From G020348185 sp964525045 (GTDB lineage: Bacteria; Nitrospirota; Nitrospiria; Nitrospirales; UBA8639): a stretch of DNA of 64,000 bases. The DNA lies in the NCBI GenBank assembly GCA_964525045.1, contig CAZGFD010000001.1:124001-188000 (forward strand). Reading direction: 5' to 3'. This document shows, piece after piece, positions 45,073 through 52,477 of this stretch. The first letter of the stretch is position 1. Every line of letters begins with the position of its first letter. A model generated the notes under the pieces. It was not told where the DNA came from. It was given only the letters and a program-made list of their open reading frames with translations, and made no database searches. The position numbers and the translations under genes are program-made.

Positions 45073-45140
45073 CGTGTCCCCCTTTCAAACCACGTCGAAA
45101 TCTTACTACATTTGTGGTCTGAAATTTGGGGTCCACTATA

Positions 45141-45362
45141 GACCTAAGAAAATTATATCTTGGCACCAAGTCAAAAGTAAATATAAAAAGCTAGGAAAAA
45201 ATAACTAGCAATGATTCTAATTCTCATTTTGTTTGATAAAGGAGATTCCGAAACTAATACGATGGGTCGTGATGAAGCAGGGTCCAAGAAAACGTAACCC
45301 TTGCGAATGGGGTGGTGTAGTCAACCGTATATTTTCTATGAAGAGGAAGGAAGGGAAGGGCT
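45141..45362 (-). promoter_or_regulatory. Displaced bacterioferritin promoter region
   Basis: Reading leftward, this 222-bp region holds Fur-like site C (45212-45226) and a perfect TATAAT (45152-45157, minus strand) whose start point would fall near 45145, just before the IS end. No well-spaced -35 box is seen (TTGACT is only 11 bp upstream). Without the IS this promoter would sit about 65 bp before the bfr start codon. Now it points into the IS and its transposase genes. Confidence 0.6.
45212..45226. promoter_or_regulatory. Fur-box-like site C
   Basis: TGATTCTAATTCTCA fits the 7-1-7 Fur consensus (TGATAAT n ATTATCA) at 11 of 14 paired positions. It lies about 55 bp upstream of the TATAAT that originally served bfr. 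Confidence 0.65.
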
Positions 45363-45977
45363 TTATCCCTTTGGATTAGCCCCCTTGTGGGGAAGGCTGC
45401 CAATTAATTTTAATGAGCAGTTATGGATGACATCCTTCCCAAGATAGGTGTCCATATTCTTGCCGACCAACTCCCTTTGACTTAAGCCGGAATATTCCAG
45501 ATCCTTCCAAAGCATGAGGCCCTCAGTTCGATCGATTAGTATCCCAGACATTTTGGTTGAAACGGCTCCGCCGTAGGCGGTGCGCATTCGTAAATCATTC
45601 AGAAACAGGACGAGGACCCATTTCGAATCGGAAGGCCCGATCTGTTGTAGACATTCAGATTCCAGCTTGCGTGCACGACCGAATTTTTAACATTGAATTC
45701 CTGACACATCGTCCGAATACTCAACGGAGTAACCCTTTTGAATCAGAACGGCTTCAACGGCGGGGTACACAATTTGTTGAAGGTCCGACTCTTTGATTTC
45801 AAACCAACGTTGGGCTCGTGCGTCGACAATGGGAAGAATCGTTATGATGTCAACATTTTTCTTGTCGAATGAGGGGGTTAAATAGATGGCTTGTTGGGGG
45901 GTGGCACACGAAACAAAGAGAAAGAGGCTCAAGAAATACCCCAAAGAATTCCTTAGTACGTTCACGAGCCTCCTCAT
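45363..45977 (-). pseudogene. Lipoprotein gene interrupted by in-frame stop
   Basis: One continuous frame of 205 codons with a single internal TAA at 45687-45689. The first part has a signal sequence with lipobox FVSC (residues 21-24) and reads on to YSVEYSDDVSGIQC; after the stop the same frame continues KFGRARKLESECLQQIGPSD and WVLVLFLNDLRMRTAYGGAV to the natural end LPHKGANPKG. Both halves look like one conserved periplasmic lipoprotein, so this is a recent nonsense mutation, or read-through if the sequence is correct. Function unknown. Confidence 0.75.
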
Positions 45978-46269
45978 TTTAACTCTTTATTTTTCGGCTT
46001 TAAACGAAGGAAACTACATGCTCAACAAAGCAGATTCGCGTGGTTAATTAAAATTCCCTTCTTGCTTGATCGTCCAAGTTCTACAACGATCTTGTATCAA
46101 GGATCATGGGCTAAAATTTGTGGGGACTTTTTCGTTTAGGATCCATATCTTATTTTACCTTACACCTGGACCTTTCTTCATCCTGGGGATCTCTGGCTCA
46201 TTCATTCCCGGTTCCGGCGAGATACCCAGGGCTTAAGGCATTTGATAATTTCTGACTATCCCCCATTCC
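45978..46269. other. Spacer with no recognised feature
   Basis: 292 bp between the broken lipoprotein gene and the PepSY gene. I see no gene, no convincing terminator and no Fur-like palindrome. A short G/C-rich block around 46190-46230 has no clear stem. Confidence 0.3.
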
Positions 46270-46590
46270 CTAATGGTCAATAATCTTACCATCTTCCGCG
46301 TTGAGGTGCACTTCGACGACCTCTCCATTGTCAGTCACAATTTCAATTTCCCACATTAGAGGGCCGTGTTTAATTTCTAATTCCGCCTTTGTGACCATGC
46401 CAGGCACCTTCTCATTAGCAGATTGAATGGCTCTTCTGATTTTGACTTTGGCCTTTTTAGCCATCTCGGCTTTATCATGCAGACCATCTTCCCTCCCGAA
46501 AGAATTGATACTGGTAAAGGGAAAACCCAAGCATAGGGCAAAGGAAGTAGTGAGCAGTAGTTTAGGTAAATGTTTGAATGTGAGTGTCAT
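46270..46590 (-). CDS. PepSY domain periplasmic protein
   Basis: 106 aa. Signal peptide in the first 30 residues (KLLLTTSFALCLGFPFTSIN), then one PepSY domain: AIQSANEKVPGMVTKAELEI and WEIEIVTDNGEVVEVHLNAE, ending DGKIIDH. GGAGT precedes the ATG. Single PepSY proteins occur near haem, iron-reductase and flavin-transfer systems and near two-component sensors. Its place in an iron cluster fits the first group, by inference only. Confidence 0.82.
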   Translation of the reverse strand: MTLTFKHLPKLLLTTSFALCLGFPFTSINSFGREDGLHDKAEMAKKAKVKIRRAIQSANEKVPGMVTKAELEIKHGPLMWEIEIVTDNGEVVEVHLNAEDGKIIDH

Positions 46591-46889
46591 GACTAACTCC
46601 GGTTTTTAAGTGTGGATGATCGGTTATTTCAATATGTGCAAACCTTATTGACGGGTATCTTGTTTAATTTTTGTCCAATATTCTTGATTGGGACATTCCA
46701 TAAAAAATTGGCTTTTTGATGGTTTCCATCCCTTTGGTGGTGAAGGAGTTTATACGGAGTTAAGAAAATCAGGGTTGTGCTGTGAAATTATACTCAATGT
46801 TGTTGGTCACCTGAGGAAAGTGTCCATCAAAACTAGAAGCAGAAAATTCGAGTTGTGGAATAAGAAAGGCTATTGTTTTCGGGTCAAAC
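46591..46889. other. Spacer between PepSY and AraC genes
   Basis: 299 bp. Open frames exist on both strands but have no signal peptide, domain or codon pattern to support them. No terminator with a T-run was found. Confidence 0.35.
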
Positions 46890-47441
46890 TTAGGATGAAG
46901 GTAGGGCGTTTCCCCCCGATTCGACTTTGGACTGAAAATAGTTGGTTCTATATTGTCTTGGAGAAAAACCCATGACTTTTTTGAAAAAATGACTAAAGGC
47001 AAAAGGGTCTTTGAATCCAAGTAATTCGGCAATCAGGGTAAGACTGAGATTTTTATCTTCCAGATACCGTTTTGCTCGTTCGATGCGGACACGCTTGAGA
47101 TAAACGGAGAAGGTCTCCCCCATTTGAGCATGGAACAACTCAGAACAGTATTTCTCTGAATACCCCAGAAATTCAGATAAATCTTGGAGAGTTAAGCCCT
47201 TGTGGAGATTGGAGGCGATAAAAAGTTGGATTCGCACGGGAAGTGACTCGGGTCCCTTAAAAGATGTCAAGACCTGGGTCAACAGCTCATCAAAGGTTTG
47301 AATGGCCAACGCCTTAGATCTGGTGTCCAGTCCCGCAAGGTTCATTCGTCGAGCCCAATTCTCTGAATAATTCCGGAATTCATGGAGGAGGGTGTCAGGG
47401 TCTGGCGAAGAAGGTGCCTTCAAGTGTTTGGCCGACATCAT
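46890..47441 (-). CDS. AraC-family transcriptional regulator
   Basis: 183 aa. C-terminal AraC DNA-binding domain with two helix-turn-helix units (LTLQDLSEFLGYSEKYCSEL and LTLIAELLGFKDPFAFSHFF) and the closing GFSPRQYR. The N-terminal 85 residues are too short for a full cupin sensor. Fur-like site D lies about 120 bp upstream, suggesting an iron-repressed activator similar in logic to PchR-type regulators. Ribosome-binding site is weak, so the start is uncertain; a second frame overlaps the first 47 bases. Confidence 0.88.
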   Translation of the reverse strand: MMSAKHLKAPSSPDPDTLLHEFRNYSENWARRMNLAGLDTRSKALAIQTFDELLTQVLTSFKGPESLPVRIQLFIASNLHKGLTLQDLSEFLGYSEKYCSELFHAQMGETFSVYLKRVRIERAKRYLEDKNLSLTLIAELLGFKDPFAFSHFFKKVMGFSPRQYRTNYFQSKVESGGNALPSS

Positions 47442-47769
47442 GTAATTCGAAAATGGGTTTCGCGTTGGATTTAGTACTATTAGAGGCCATATGGAGGATG
47501 GACCTCAAATGGGATGAGAAAAATGTTTTCTTAATTACGGGGATCTTAAGGTATATTTTAATGATTATGATTATTAATTGCAATATCATTTAATGTAACA
47601 TTGATATTCCGAACTGTAAAAATAGGTTTTCGGAAAGGAGGGGATCTTCCAATGAATCCTCAGTGCCGTCTTTGTTACCTATATGGAACATGACGTCAGT
47701 AATTTATTTTGTGTGAATAAAAAAAAAGGAAGGGCATGATAAGGTCTTCCATATGGGATAGGAAATCCC
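47442..47769. other. Spacer upstream of AraC gene
   Basis: 328 bp, A/T-rich, with Fur-like site D. Contains no gene with support; the downstream end of the 39-aa membrane protein gene abuts it. Confidence 0.4.
47562..47576. promoter_or_regulatory. Fur-box-like site D
   Basis: TGATTATGATTATTA fits the 7-1-7 Fur consensus at 12 of 14 positions; overlapping copies of the GATAAT-like hexamer extend it (GATTATGATTATTAATTGC). Upstream of the AraC gene. Confidence 0.7.
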
Positions 47770-47889
47770 CTAATAAAACGAAGGCCATAGCCAAATTAAT
47801 AAGATAGTGAAGAGGATGAATCCTACTGAAACCGTCAAGCTGACGAGAACCGGAGTCTCACCTTCTTCAATTGAAGGAGGCCATTTCAT
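47770..47889 (-). CDS. 39-residue single-span membrane protein
   Basis: ATG 47889 to TAG 47770. Sequence MKWPPSIEEGETPVLVSLTV followed by a hydrophobic helix SVGFILFTILLIWLWPSFY. Charged, proline-containing N-terminus plus one transmembrane helix resembles small accessory subunits of respiratory complexes (for instance short subunit IIa-like proteins of haem-copper oxidases), but no family can be assigned. AGGTATGG upstream is a modest ribosome-binding site. The clean stop-to-stop design and amino-acid make-up argue that it is real. Confidence 0.5.
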   Translation of the reverse strand: MKWPPSIEEGETPVLVSLTVSVGFILFTILLIWLWPSFY

Positions 47890-48050
47890 CACAAAACCAT
47901 ACCTACGATTTTTTTGTTGGGAAAAGAAAACACATGACAGCTAACAAGATCAACATAGGATTTCCTGGTCAATTGTGAAAAAGACTTTTCAGGCAGACGA
48001 ATGTGTCCTCAGGATGAAAGGGTTCTCCGTCCAAGGAGAAAGTCGGGTAG

Positions 48051-48275
48051 CTAATGAGATCCATTGCCATTTGGTTGCCTGGTGATCGGGATAATTCTTT
48101 CCGATGGGAATTTCCCGAACTGGCTAGCCAGGCTGTTTATGGAAACAACAAACCTTAGAAACTCGACTTTTTCAAAATGCAGAGTCAATGGACCATACGT
48201 GAGGTGGAGTTTCCCGCATTCACAAACCTGCAATTTGGTGAGTGGATTCCTTTCGGGATTGCCGTCCATTTTCAT
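48051..48275 (-). CDS. Small conserved CxCG protein
   Basis: 74 aa from ATG 48275, preceded by TTGGAGGAAG. Core LQVCECGKLHLTYGPLTLHF followed by EKVEFLRFVVSINSLASQF looks like a conserved small protein (a CxCG turn, then an LHFxxxEF motif). Overlaps the end of the peroxiredoxin-like gene by 56 bp. Function unknown; the Cys pair could bind metal. Confidence 0.65.
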   Translation of the reverse strand: MKMDGNPERNPLTKLQVCECGKLHLTYGPLTLHFEKVEFLRFVVSINSLASQFGKFPSERIIPITRQPNGNGSH

Positions 48276-48834
48276 GTGTTCTTCCTCCAATTTGGCTCGG
48301 ACGAGATTTCTTTTGAGTTTGAAATGGAATTGGCGGAATTCTTTCCTGTGATGATTGTTCCTGGTTCCAATGATGACCAGCCAATTTCGTTTGATTTTGG
48401 AAGTGCCTCAACATCTCGAAGACGTATGCCATCCCTCGGCCGTCAAATTCGTGAACGAGGTGGCAACGGAGAATCCCTTTGGCATCAAAAAGAAGACTTT
48501 GACTTTTGAACCGATGGCTCGGATCGGAAAGCCGAAAGTTTTCCGCAATTTCTCCCAATGAATCTGATATTAACGGATATCGGAGCTTGGTCAACGGGCC
48601 TATCCATGGCAGGGGAAATGGGTACGAATGTTCAATAAGGCCAACCAATTCTGCTCCCTCACGGGTGAAATGAAATGACTGTTGATCAAGAAAAAGAGCT
48701 TCAACCAGACTGAGTTTGGGTGGGAGGCAAAAGACGGTCCAATGACCTTGAAATGAGGAGAGATTGATCTGGGTAATCTCCCCGTTGATCAAAGCGGGCA
48801 AGGTGAGTTGTTGAAAGGAAAGCTTACGATTCAT
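48220..48834 (-). CDS. Peroxiredoxin-like protein lacking catalytic cysteine
   Basis: 204 aa. Thioredoxin-fold AhpC/TSA-like sequence: LPALINGEITQINLSSFQGH, then FCLPPKLSLVEALFLD where peroxiredoxins have the peroxidatic Cys in a VCPTE-like motif, then AELVGLIEHSYPF and LRYPLISDSLGEIAENF. The catalytic position is Glu, so peroxidase activity is unlikely; Cys 36 is nearby but about ten residues early. The last 50 residues are polar and lie mostly upstream of the overlapping 74-aa gene. Fur-like site E is 53 bp upstream of the start. Confidence 0.75.
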   Translation of the reverse strand: MNRKLSFQQLTLPALINGEITQINLSSFQGHWTVFCLPPKLSLVEALFLDQQSFHFTREGAELVGLIEHSYPFPLPWIGPLTKLRYPLISDSLGEIAENFRLSDPSHRFKSQSLLFDAKGILRCHLVHEFDGRGMAYVFEMLRHFQNQTKLAGHHWNQEQSSQERIPPIPFQTQKKSRPSQIGGRTHENGRQSRKESTHQIAGL

Positions 48835-48886
48835 TGAAATGACCTTGGGAGGTTTCAGATGAGATCCGATAATATTTTTATAATAA

Positions 48887-48901
48887 TGAAAACTATTTTC
48901 A
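48887..48901. promoter_or_regulatory. Fur-box-like site E
   Basis: TGAAAACTATTTTCA, 11 of 14 in the 7-1-7 scheme and almost perfectly palindromic; surrounding AATGAAAACTATTTTCATT extends the symmetry. Suited to control the peroxiredoxin-like gene. Confidence 0.65.
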
Positions 48902-49102
48902 TTTTCAATTTTAATTTATTTCTAACCTCCAGGAGAATGTTAAAGTCAGGGAAATTCAATGTTCATTTTCCAGGCTAAGGTAATGAAGATGAAGTGGCTG
49001 TTATTCAGGGAGAGCTCTTATCAGAAATCTAGACTGATTTTCGCGTAGGAAAGAACCGTGGAAGTAATGGGGTTGTTCTTTTGGAAGGTCCTGAGAAAAG
49101 GA

Positions 49103-49138
49103 AAATGCTGGCGTGAGATTATTCTCACGCCAGCATTT
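49103..49138 (-). terminator. 16-bp perfect hairpin terminator
   Basis: AAATGCTGGCGTGAGA (49103-49118), loop TTAT, TCTCACGCCAGCATTT (49123-49138), followed on the minus strand by TTCCTTTTCTC. Located 10 bp after the stop of the cytochrome gene. Confidence 0.85.
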
Positions 49139-49148
49139 GAAACTACGG

Positions 49149-50903
49149 TTATTCGTAGTCCTCGTTCAGAGCTCGTAAAAAGGCTGCGAGTGGGGCAATG
49201 TCCTCATCAAGTAAGACGATGAGCTCCATACGTGGATCCCCATTACGAAGGTTGCCCGCACGGGCTAAGTCGGAGTTTTTAATGTAGCTGTTAATGACAT
49301 CTTCAAAAGTATCGAATTGACCGTTATGGAAAAATGGGGGGCTATGGGAGCCGTCCCGGATCCCTGGGGTTTTGAAAACGCCTATGGTTTTGGGTAGGAG
49401 GTTGTCGATGTTCTCAGGACGGCGACAGAGGTTTCGATTTTCCGGCAATTCACAGAGGGTTTCCAATATCACTTGTTGTGGCAGGGGGAAATCCGGATTG
49501 GCAAAAATATTCCAAAGGCCGAGATCCGTCAATTGTTCGTTTCCAGCGGAGGGAATGGAACGAAATGGTTCCTTGGCATTGGGGTGTTGGCTAGTTGCAG
49601 GGAGGTAGCGATTATGATCCTTGTTCCGATGTGCTAGCCCTGGAATGTGAAGGCGGGCAAAGGCTCCGTCCCCATGAAGCCCATCATACTCCTCTTGAGC
49701 GATTCCCGTATTATGAGCGAGGAAATCCGTGAAATTGGGCGGGGCATGGCAGGCAATGCAGTTTCCGATTTTTCCCGCTGCCAAGTCTCGGTCTCGGAGA
49801 CGACGCTTACTTGTAAAGAAAATCTTCAACCCTTTCAGCTCCTCTTTGCCGAAAACGAAGGGCTGGTCGTGGAATTGGAACTGCCCGTTTTCTGTAGCCG
49901 GATTTTCCGCAACATACTTGATCCTGCCCTGTCGTTCTCGCTGTTCAATCAAAGTCAACAAGCGCTTGCTATACCGCAAGTCTGATTGCCTCCCGGAAGG
50001 TTGCTGGGGCAACCCATTGGTCTTCAAAAACACATCAAAGGGAGACAGGTTGAAATTCCCATCGTCGTCCTGAGAAAAAACCAGATCTGCGGTGTACGCG
50101 CCAATGAGTTGGGCAACGGCCTGGAAAATCTCTTTGTCAGTGGCATTGGGCACATCAACCCGGAATTCCTCAGGGAGCCGGAATTCCTCAGGAATGTTCG
50201 GATCCGTACCGGTCAATAATACTGAATAGGGAATGTTTCCGAATTCGGCGGCTAATTCGCCTTCTCCATTATCCTCACGCACAACTCTGGCAATATGGGC
50301 AATGGCCATCGCTCCTTCATCCGGAAGATATCCATAATTGCGACCTGTTAAGGTGCCTTTCACTAAGTCAACCATGGTTGCGAATTCGGCATCAAAATGA
50401 AGAAAAAAGTTTTCTCTTGGCAATGAGGCATTGACCAGAGGGGGGGAATTCCGAACCGTGACGGTTTTGCCGTCCTCACGGGCGGGTACCGGGCTGCGGC
50501 GGGCGAAATCGGTGTAGGTGCGCATGCCATATCCGGCCAGAGGTTCTTCGACTCCGAGTTCGTCAACGAAATGGCAGCTTCGGCAATTCATGGATTGACC
50601 CGCAAACGGCCCATCGGCAAATTCCCCGGGTTGGAGTTGCCAGTTCACCACTTTATCGAGTGTCCGATCCCCGCTCGGAAGTAAATCGTTGACATGGCCA
50701 CCACCTTCCAGAAAGGCGTTGAAAAATTGTGCGAATCGGGTTTCGAGAAAAAGACGCTCTCCGTTCGTGATTTCTGGCGGGTCAAATTCTTCTGCCTGCG
50801 CGAATACCAGCGAATGGACACTGGCCATGAGGAAGGCAGCAATCAAAGCAGGAACCAGTAGTCTACTGTGGAAACGAGAGAAAATAATGGAAAACACAAA
50901 CAT
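49149..50903 (-). CDS. Dihaem cytochrome c peroxidase/MauG-family protein
   Basis: 584 aa. Signal peptide (residues 13-36, cut after VFAQA), haem sites NCRSCH (106-111) and NCIACH (381-386). The C-terminal half has the peroxidase/MauG pattern (GIAQEEYDGLHGDGA, FKTPGIRDGSHSPPFFHNGQ, FEDVINSYI). It is much longer than classical CcpA (about 330 aa). GGAGG ribosome-binding site. A tandem 18-bp duplication encodes EEFRLPEEFRV near residue 245. Possible roles are H2O2 removal or oxidative protein or metal chemistry in the periplasm. Confidence 0.9.
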   Translation of the reverse strand: MFVFSIIFSRFHSRLLVPALIAAFLMASVHSLVFAQAEEFDPPEITNGERLFLETRFAQFFNAFLEGGGHVNDLLPSGDRTLDKVVNWQLQPGEFADGPFAGQSMNCRSCHFVDELGVEEPLAGYGMRTYTDFARRSPVPAREDGKTVTVRNSPPLVNASLPRENFFLHFDAEFATMVDLVKGTLTGRNYGYLPDEGAMAIAHIARVVREDNGEGELAAEFGNIPYSVLLTGTDPNIPEEFRLPEEFRVDVPNATDKEIFQAVAQLIGAYTADLVFSQDDDGNFNLSPFDVFLKTNGLPQQPSGRQSDLRYSKRLLTLIEQRERQGRIKYVAENPATENGQFQFHDQPFVFGKEELKGLKIFFTSKRRLRDRDLAAGKIGNCIACHAPPNFTDFLAHNTGIAQEEYDGLHGDGAFARLHIPGLAHRNKDHNRYLPATSQHPNAKEPFRSIPSAGNEQLTDLGLWNIFANPDFPLPQQVILETLCELPENRNLCRRPENIDNLLPKTIGVFKTPGIRDGSHSPPFFHNGQFDTFEDVINSYIKNSDLARAGNLRNGDPRMELIVLLDEDIAPLAAFLRALNEDYE

Positions 50904-51064
50904 GGTTCTACCTCCATTTCAATTGCCTAAGCTTTTTATGAGCTTCAGTTGTCAAAAAAAATAGCCAACAATCAAGCGATCGAATTTTCTCGCTAGTCAA
51001 GAACAATTTTCCTATCCCAACTCCGGCAAAAATAAACCCCAGTTTCAGTTCCCCAAAAAGGGGC

Positions 51065-51094
51065 GGCGGGGGCCCGGAGGGAAGATCCCCCGCC
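51065..51094 (-). terminator. GC-rich terminator hairpin
   Basis: GGCGGGGG (51065-51072) pairs with CCCCCGCC (51087-51094); minus strand continues GCCCCTTTTTGG. Same tail as the hairpin at 40790-40833. Confidence 0.55.
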
Positions 51095-51095
51095 G

Positions 51096-51126
51096 AATAA
51101 GGCTGACGATGGGTGTCAGCCTTATT
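51096..51126. terminator. 12-bp perfect hairpin
   Basis: AATAAGGCTGAC (51096-51107), loop GATGGGT, GTCAGCCTTATT (51115-51126). No T-run on either side; could be a backup terminator or an mRNA 3'-end stabiliser. Confidence 0.5.
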
Positions 51127-51159
51127 TCCGAGTAGACTTGACCACCCCAAGAAACAAAA

Positions 51160-51192
51160 GAGCCCACAAGCATGACAACTGCTCGTGGGCTC
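51160..51192 (-). terminator. Terminator of lipoprotein-FMN_bind-4TM operon
   Basis: GAGCCCACAAGCA (51160-51172) with TGCTCGTGGGCTC (51180-51192), one mismatch, loop TGACAAC; minus strand tail TTTTGTTTC. About 65 bp after the stop codon of the four-helix membrane protein. Confidence 0.75.
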
Positions 51193-51257
51193 TGGACACC
51201 TAGTCTCTGGCCTTTTTAAAACAAGTGAAGAAAAATTAATTGTTCAACAAATGTTAA

Positions 51258-51770
51258 TTAATGGTTACCTCCTCTCATCATGAGGGGCTGATTAAGTAAC
51301 CACATTTCGTACATGGGTATCACAAACATGATCAGGAAACTGACCATCATCAGGATGTCACCGGTAAGCAGCAGCAGGACAAACAATGGCGAGACATATG
51401 AGATAAGCCAGGGTGAAACCAGATCAAAGGTCACACCCAGAAAGGCGAACCATGTACTCAGGACTTTGATCATCGGACTGGCCATCGTAAGATACAAGAC
51501 GTGGGCCATAATCAGAAAAACGACCGGCATGGTGAACAGATGAAAATGGGTGGTTTCGGCCAGTTGCCCGAATGGCATAGGAGTTCCGAATGTCGCATCG
51601 GAACCCCGGTAATGATCTGCTATGCCTTTGGGTGTGAACCCAGTCATGCTATGAGCCCAATAAATCGTAAAGATAAACCCCGCCAACATCAGAATCAGAA
51701 ACCAAGTATAGACAAGTCTGATTTGCCGGTCTGTATCACGTAATCGAAACCGGGTATTAAAATTCCGCAT
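51258..51770 (-). CDS. Four-helix membrane protein with conserved histidines
   Basis: 170 aa, four hydrophobic helices (about 21-40, 78-97, 103-130, 131-155). Histidines H40 at the end of helix 1 and H75, H77, H90 in the ETTHFHLF...FLIMAH region could bind b-type haem or quinone, in the manner of cytochrome b561-like modules. No family name can be given with confidence. It is the third gene after a lipoprotein and an FMN-binding protein, so it is a candidate membrane electron donor to the flavin protein. Terminator follows. Confidence 0.72.
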   Translation of the reverse strand: MRNFNTRFRLRDTDRQIRLVYTWFLILMLAGFIFTIYWAHSMTGFTPKGIADHYRGSDATFGTPMPFGQLAETTHFHLFTMPVVFLIMAHVLYLTMASPMIKVLSTWFAFLGVTFDLVSPWLISYVSPLFVLLLLTGDILMMVSFLIMFVIPMYEMWLLNQPLMMRGGNH

Positions 51771-51787
51771 TCAATGTTGAAAAAAAT

Positions 51788-52477
51788 TTAAAAACCCAGG
51801 AATTCCTCGAAAAAACTCTTTTCGTCTTGCGTCTTAGCGGTGAGACCACTGTGCCGACCCAGAGGTTTCAGGTAAATTTCGTCAACAAATACCAGAACAC
51901 GTTTCACGCCTGCACTCATGGAACGAACCGACATAGTGGCCCCTGAGATATTGATGACGTCCCGATTGATGCGGATAGGATCATGGACATCCTTACCTGC
52001 ATACTGGTAATTGAATCGTTTAGTTCGAACCTCGCTCCCGCGCGATTCTCGATACACCAGGACCTCGACGTTCATGACCTCACCATCTGGGTCAACTCCG
52101 ACCATATACGACATCGGTTTATGTTTCCCTATGGTATGTTGAACCACGGCCCACCCATCAACTTTTCCCTTGGTTTCGCCAATGAAAACTTCAAAAAACT
52201 CCTCAGGGAATTTCCATTTGATTCGACTCTCAATCAATTGCTTTTGCTCCGGGGTCAGGGTCACGACCTGATAAAAAATCTCATCCGAATCTGGAAACAT
52301 CATTCTCGCAGCTTCTTCGTTGGTGAGGTACACATCTTCCTGCATCATCTCTTCGCGTGTGAGGTAACGATTGAGCTCATCATCCCATACCTGTTCACTC
52401 CAGGCTGTAGACGCTGAAATATGGAAGGAAATTAGAAGAGCAGTAAAAATGAAAGACTTCAGGATTCGAAGAAGCAT
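51788..52477 (-). CDS. FMN-binding domain protein (covalent flavoprotein)
   Basis: 229 aa. Signal peptide (LLRILKSFIFTALLISFHIS), then an FMN_bind domain: VVQHTIGKHKPMSYMVGVDP, GEVMNVEVLVYRESRGSEVR and the flavinylation motif SGATMS at residues 178-183, where ApbE attaches FMN to Thr 181. Similar to RnfG/NqrC domains, but here a secreted protein with an extra N-terminal region (about 30-100). An ApbE gene is 3.4 kb away in the same cluster. Overlaps the upstream lipoprotein gene by 19 bp. Predicted role: extracytoplasmic electron carrier. Confidence 0.88.
   Translation of the reverse strand: MLLRILKSFIFTALLISFHISASTAWSEQVWDDELNRYLTREEMMQEDVYLTNEEAARMMFPDSDEIFYQVVTLTPEQKQLIESRIKWKFPEEFFEVFIGETKGKVDGWAVVQHTIGKHKPMSYMVGVDPDGEVMNVEVLVYRESRGSEVRTKRFNYQYAGKDVHDPIRINRDVINISGATMSVRSMSAGVKRVLVFVDEIYLKPLGRHSGLTAKTQDEKSFFEEFLGF

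Larger units (their letters stand above)
43880..45140 (-). mobile_element. IS3-family insertion sequence
   Basis: 1261 bp element with terminal inverted repeats TAAAGTGGACCCC (left, from 43880) and TATAGTGGACCCC (right, reverse complement, ending at 45140), continuing as ...TCA(A)GACCAC. Flanked by the 3-bp direct repeat GAC at 43877-43879 and 45141-45143, the expected target duplication. It carries orfA and orfB on the minus strand. The intact ends and clean target duplication suggest a fairly recent insertion. Confidence 0.92.
48835..49148. other. Spacer with Fur-like site E and cytochrome terminator
   Basis: 314 bp between the peroxiredoxin-like gene and the cytochrome peroxidase-like gene, both leftward. 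Holds the Fur-like site at 48887-48901 and the long hairpin at 49103-49138. No gene. Confidence 0.6.
50904..51257. other. Spacer with three hairpins
   Basis: 354 bp between the four-helix membrane protein gene and the cytochrome gene, both leftward. Three stable hairpins occupy 51065-51192 (listed separately). The left 150 bp should contain the cytochrome promoter; I see no Fur-like palindrome there. Confidence 0.5.

Noticed and set aside
46688..47032. Open frames of about 90 codons on both strands between the PepSY and AraC genes
   Set aside because: Neither has a ribosome-binding site, signal peptide or recognisable domain, and they overlap each other and the end of the AraC gene.
47395..47589. 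Minus-strand open frame overlapping the start of the AraC gene
   Set aside because: It is in a different frame, contains the Fur-like site and an isoleucine run from A/T-rich DNA; a frameshifted AraC N-terminus cannot be excluded but is not supported.
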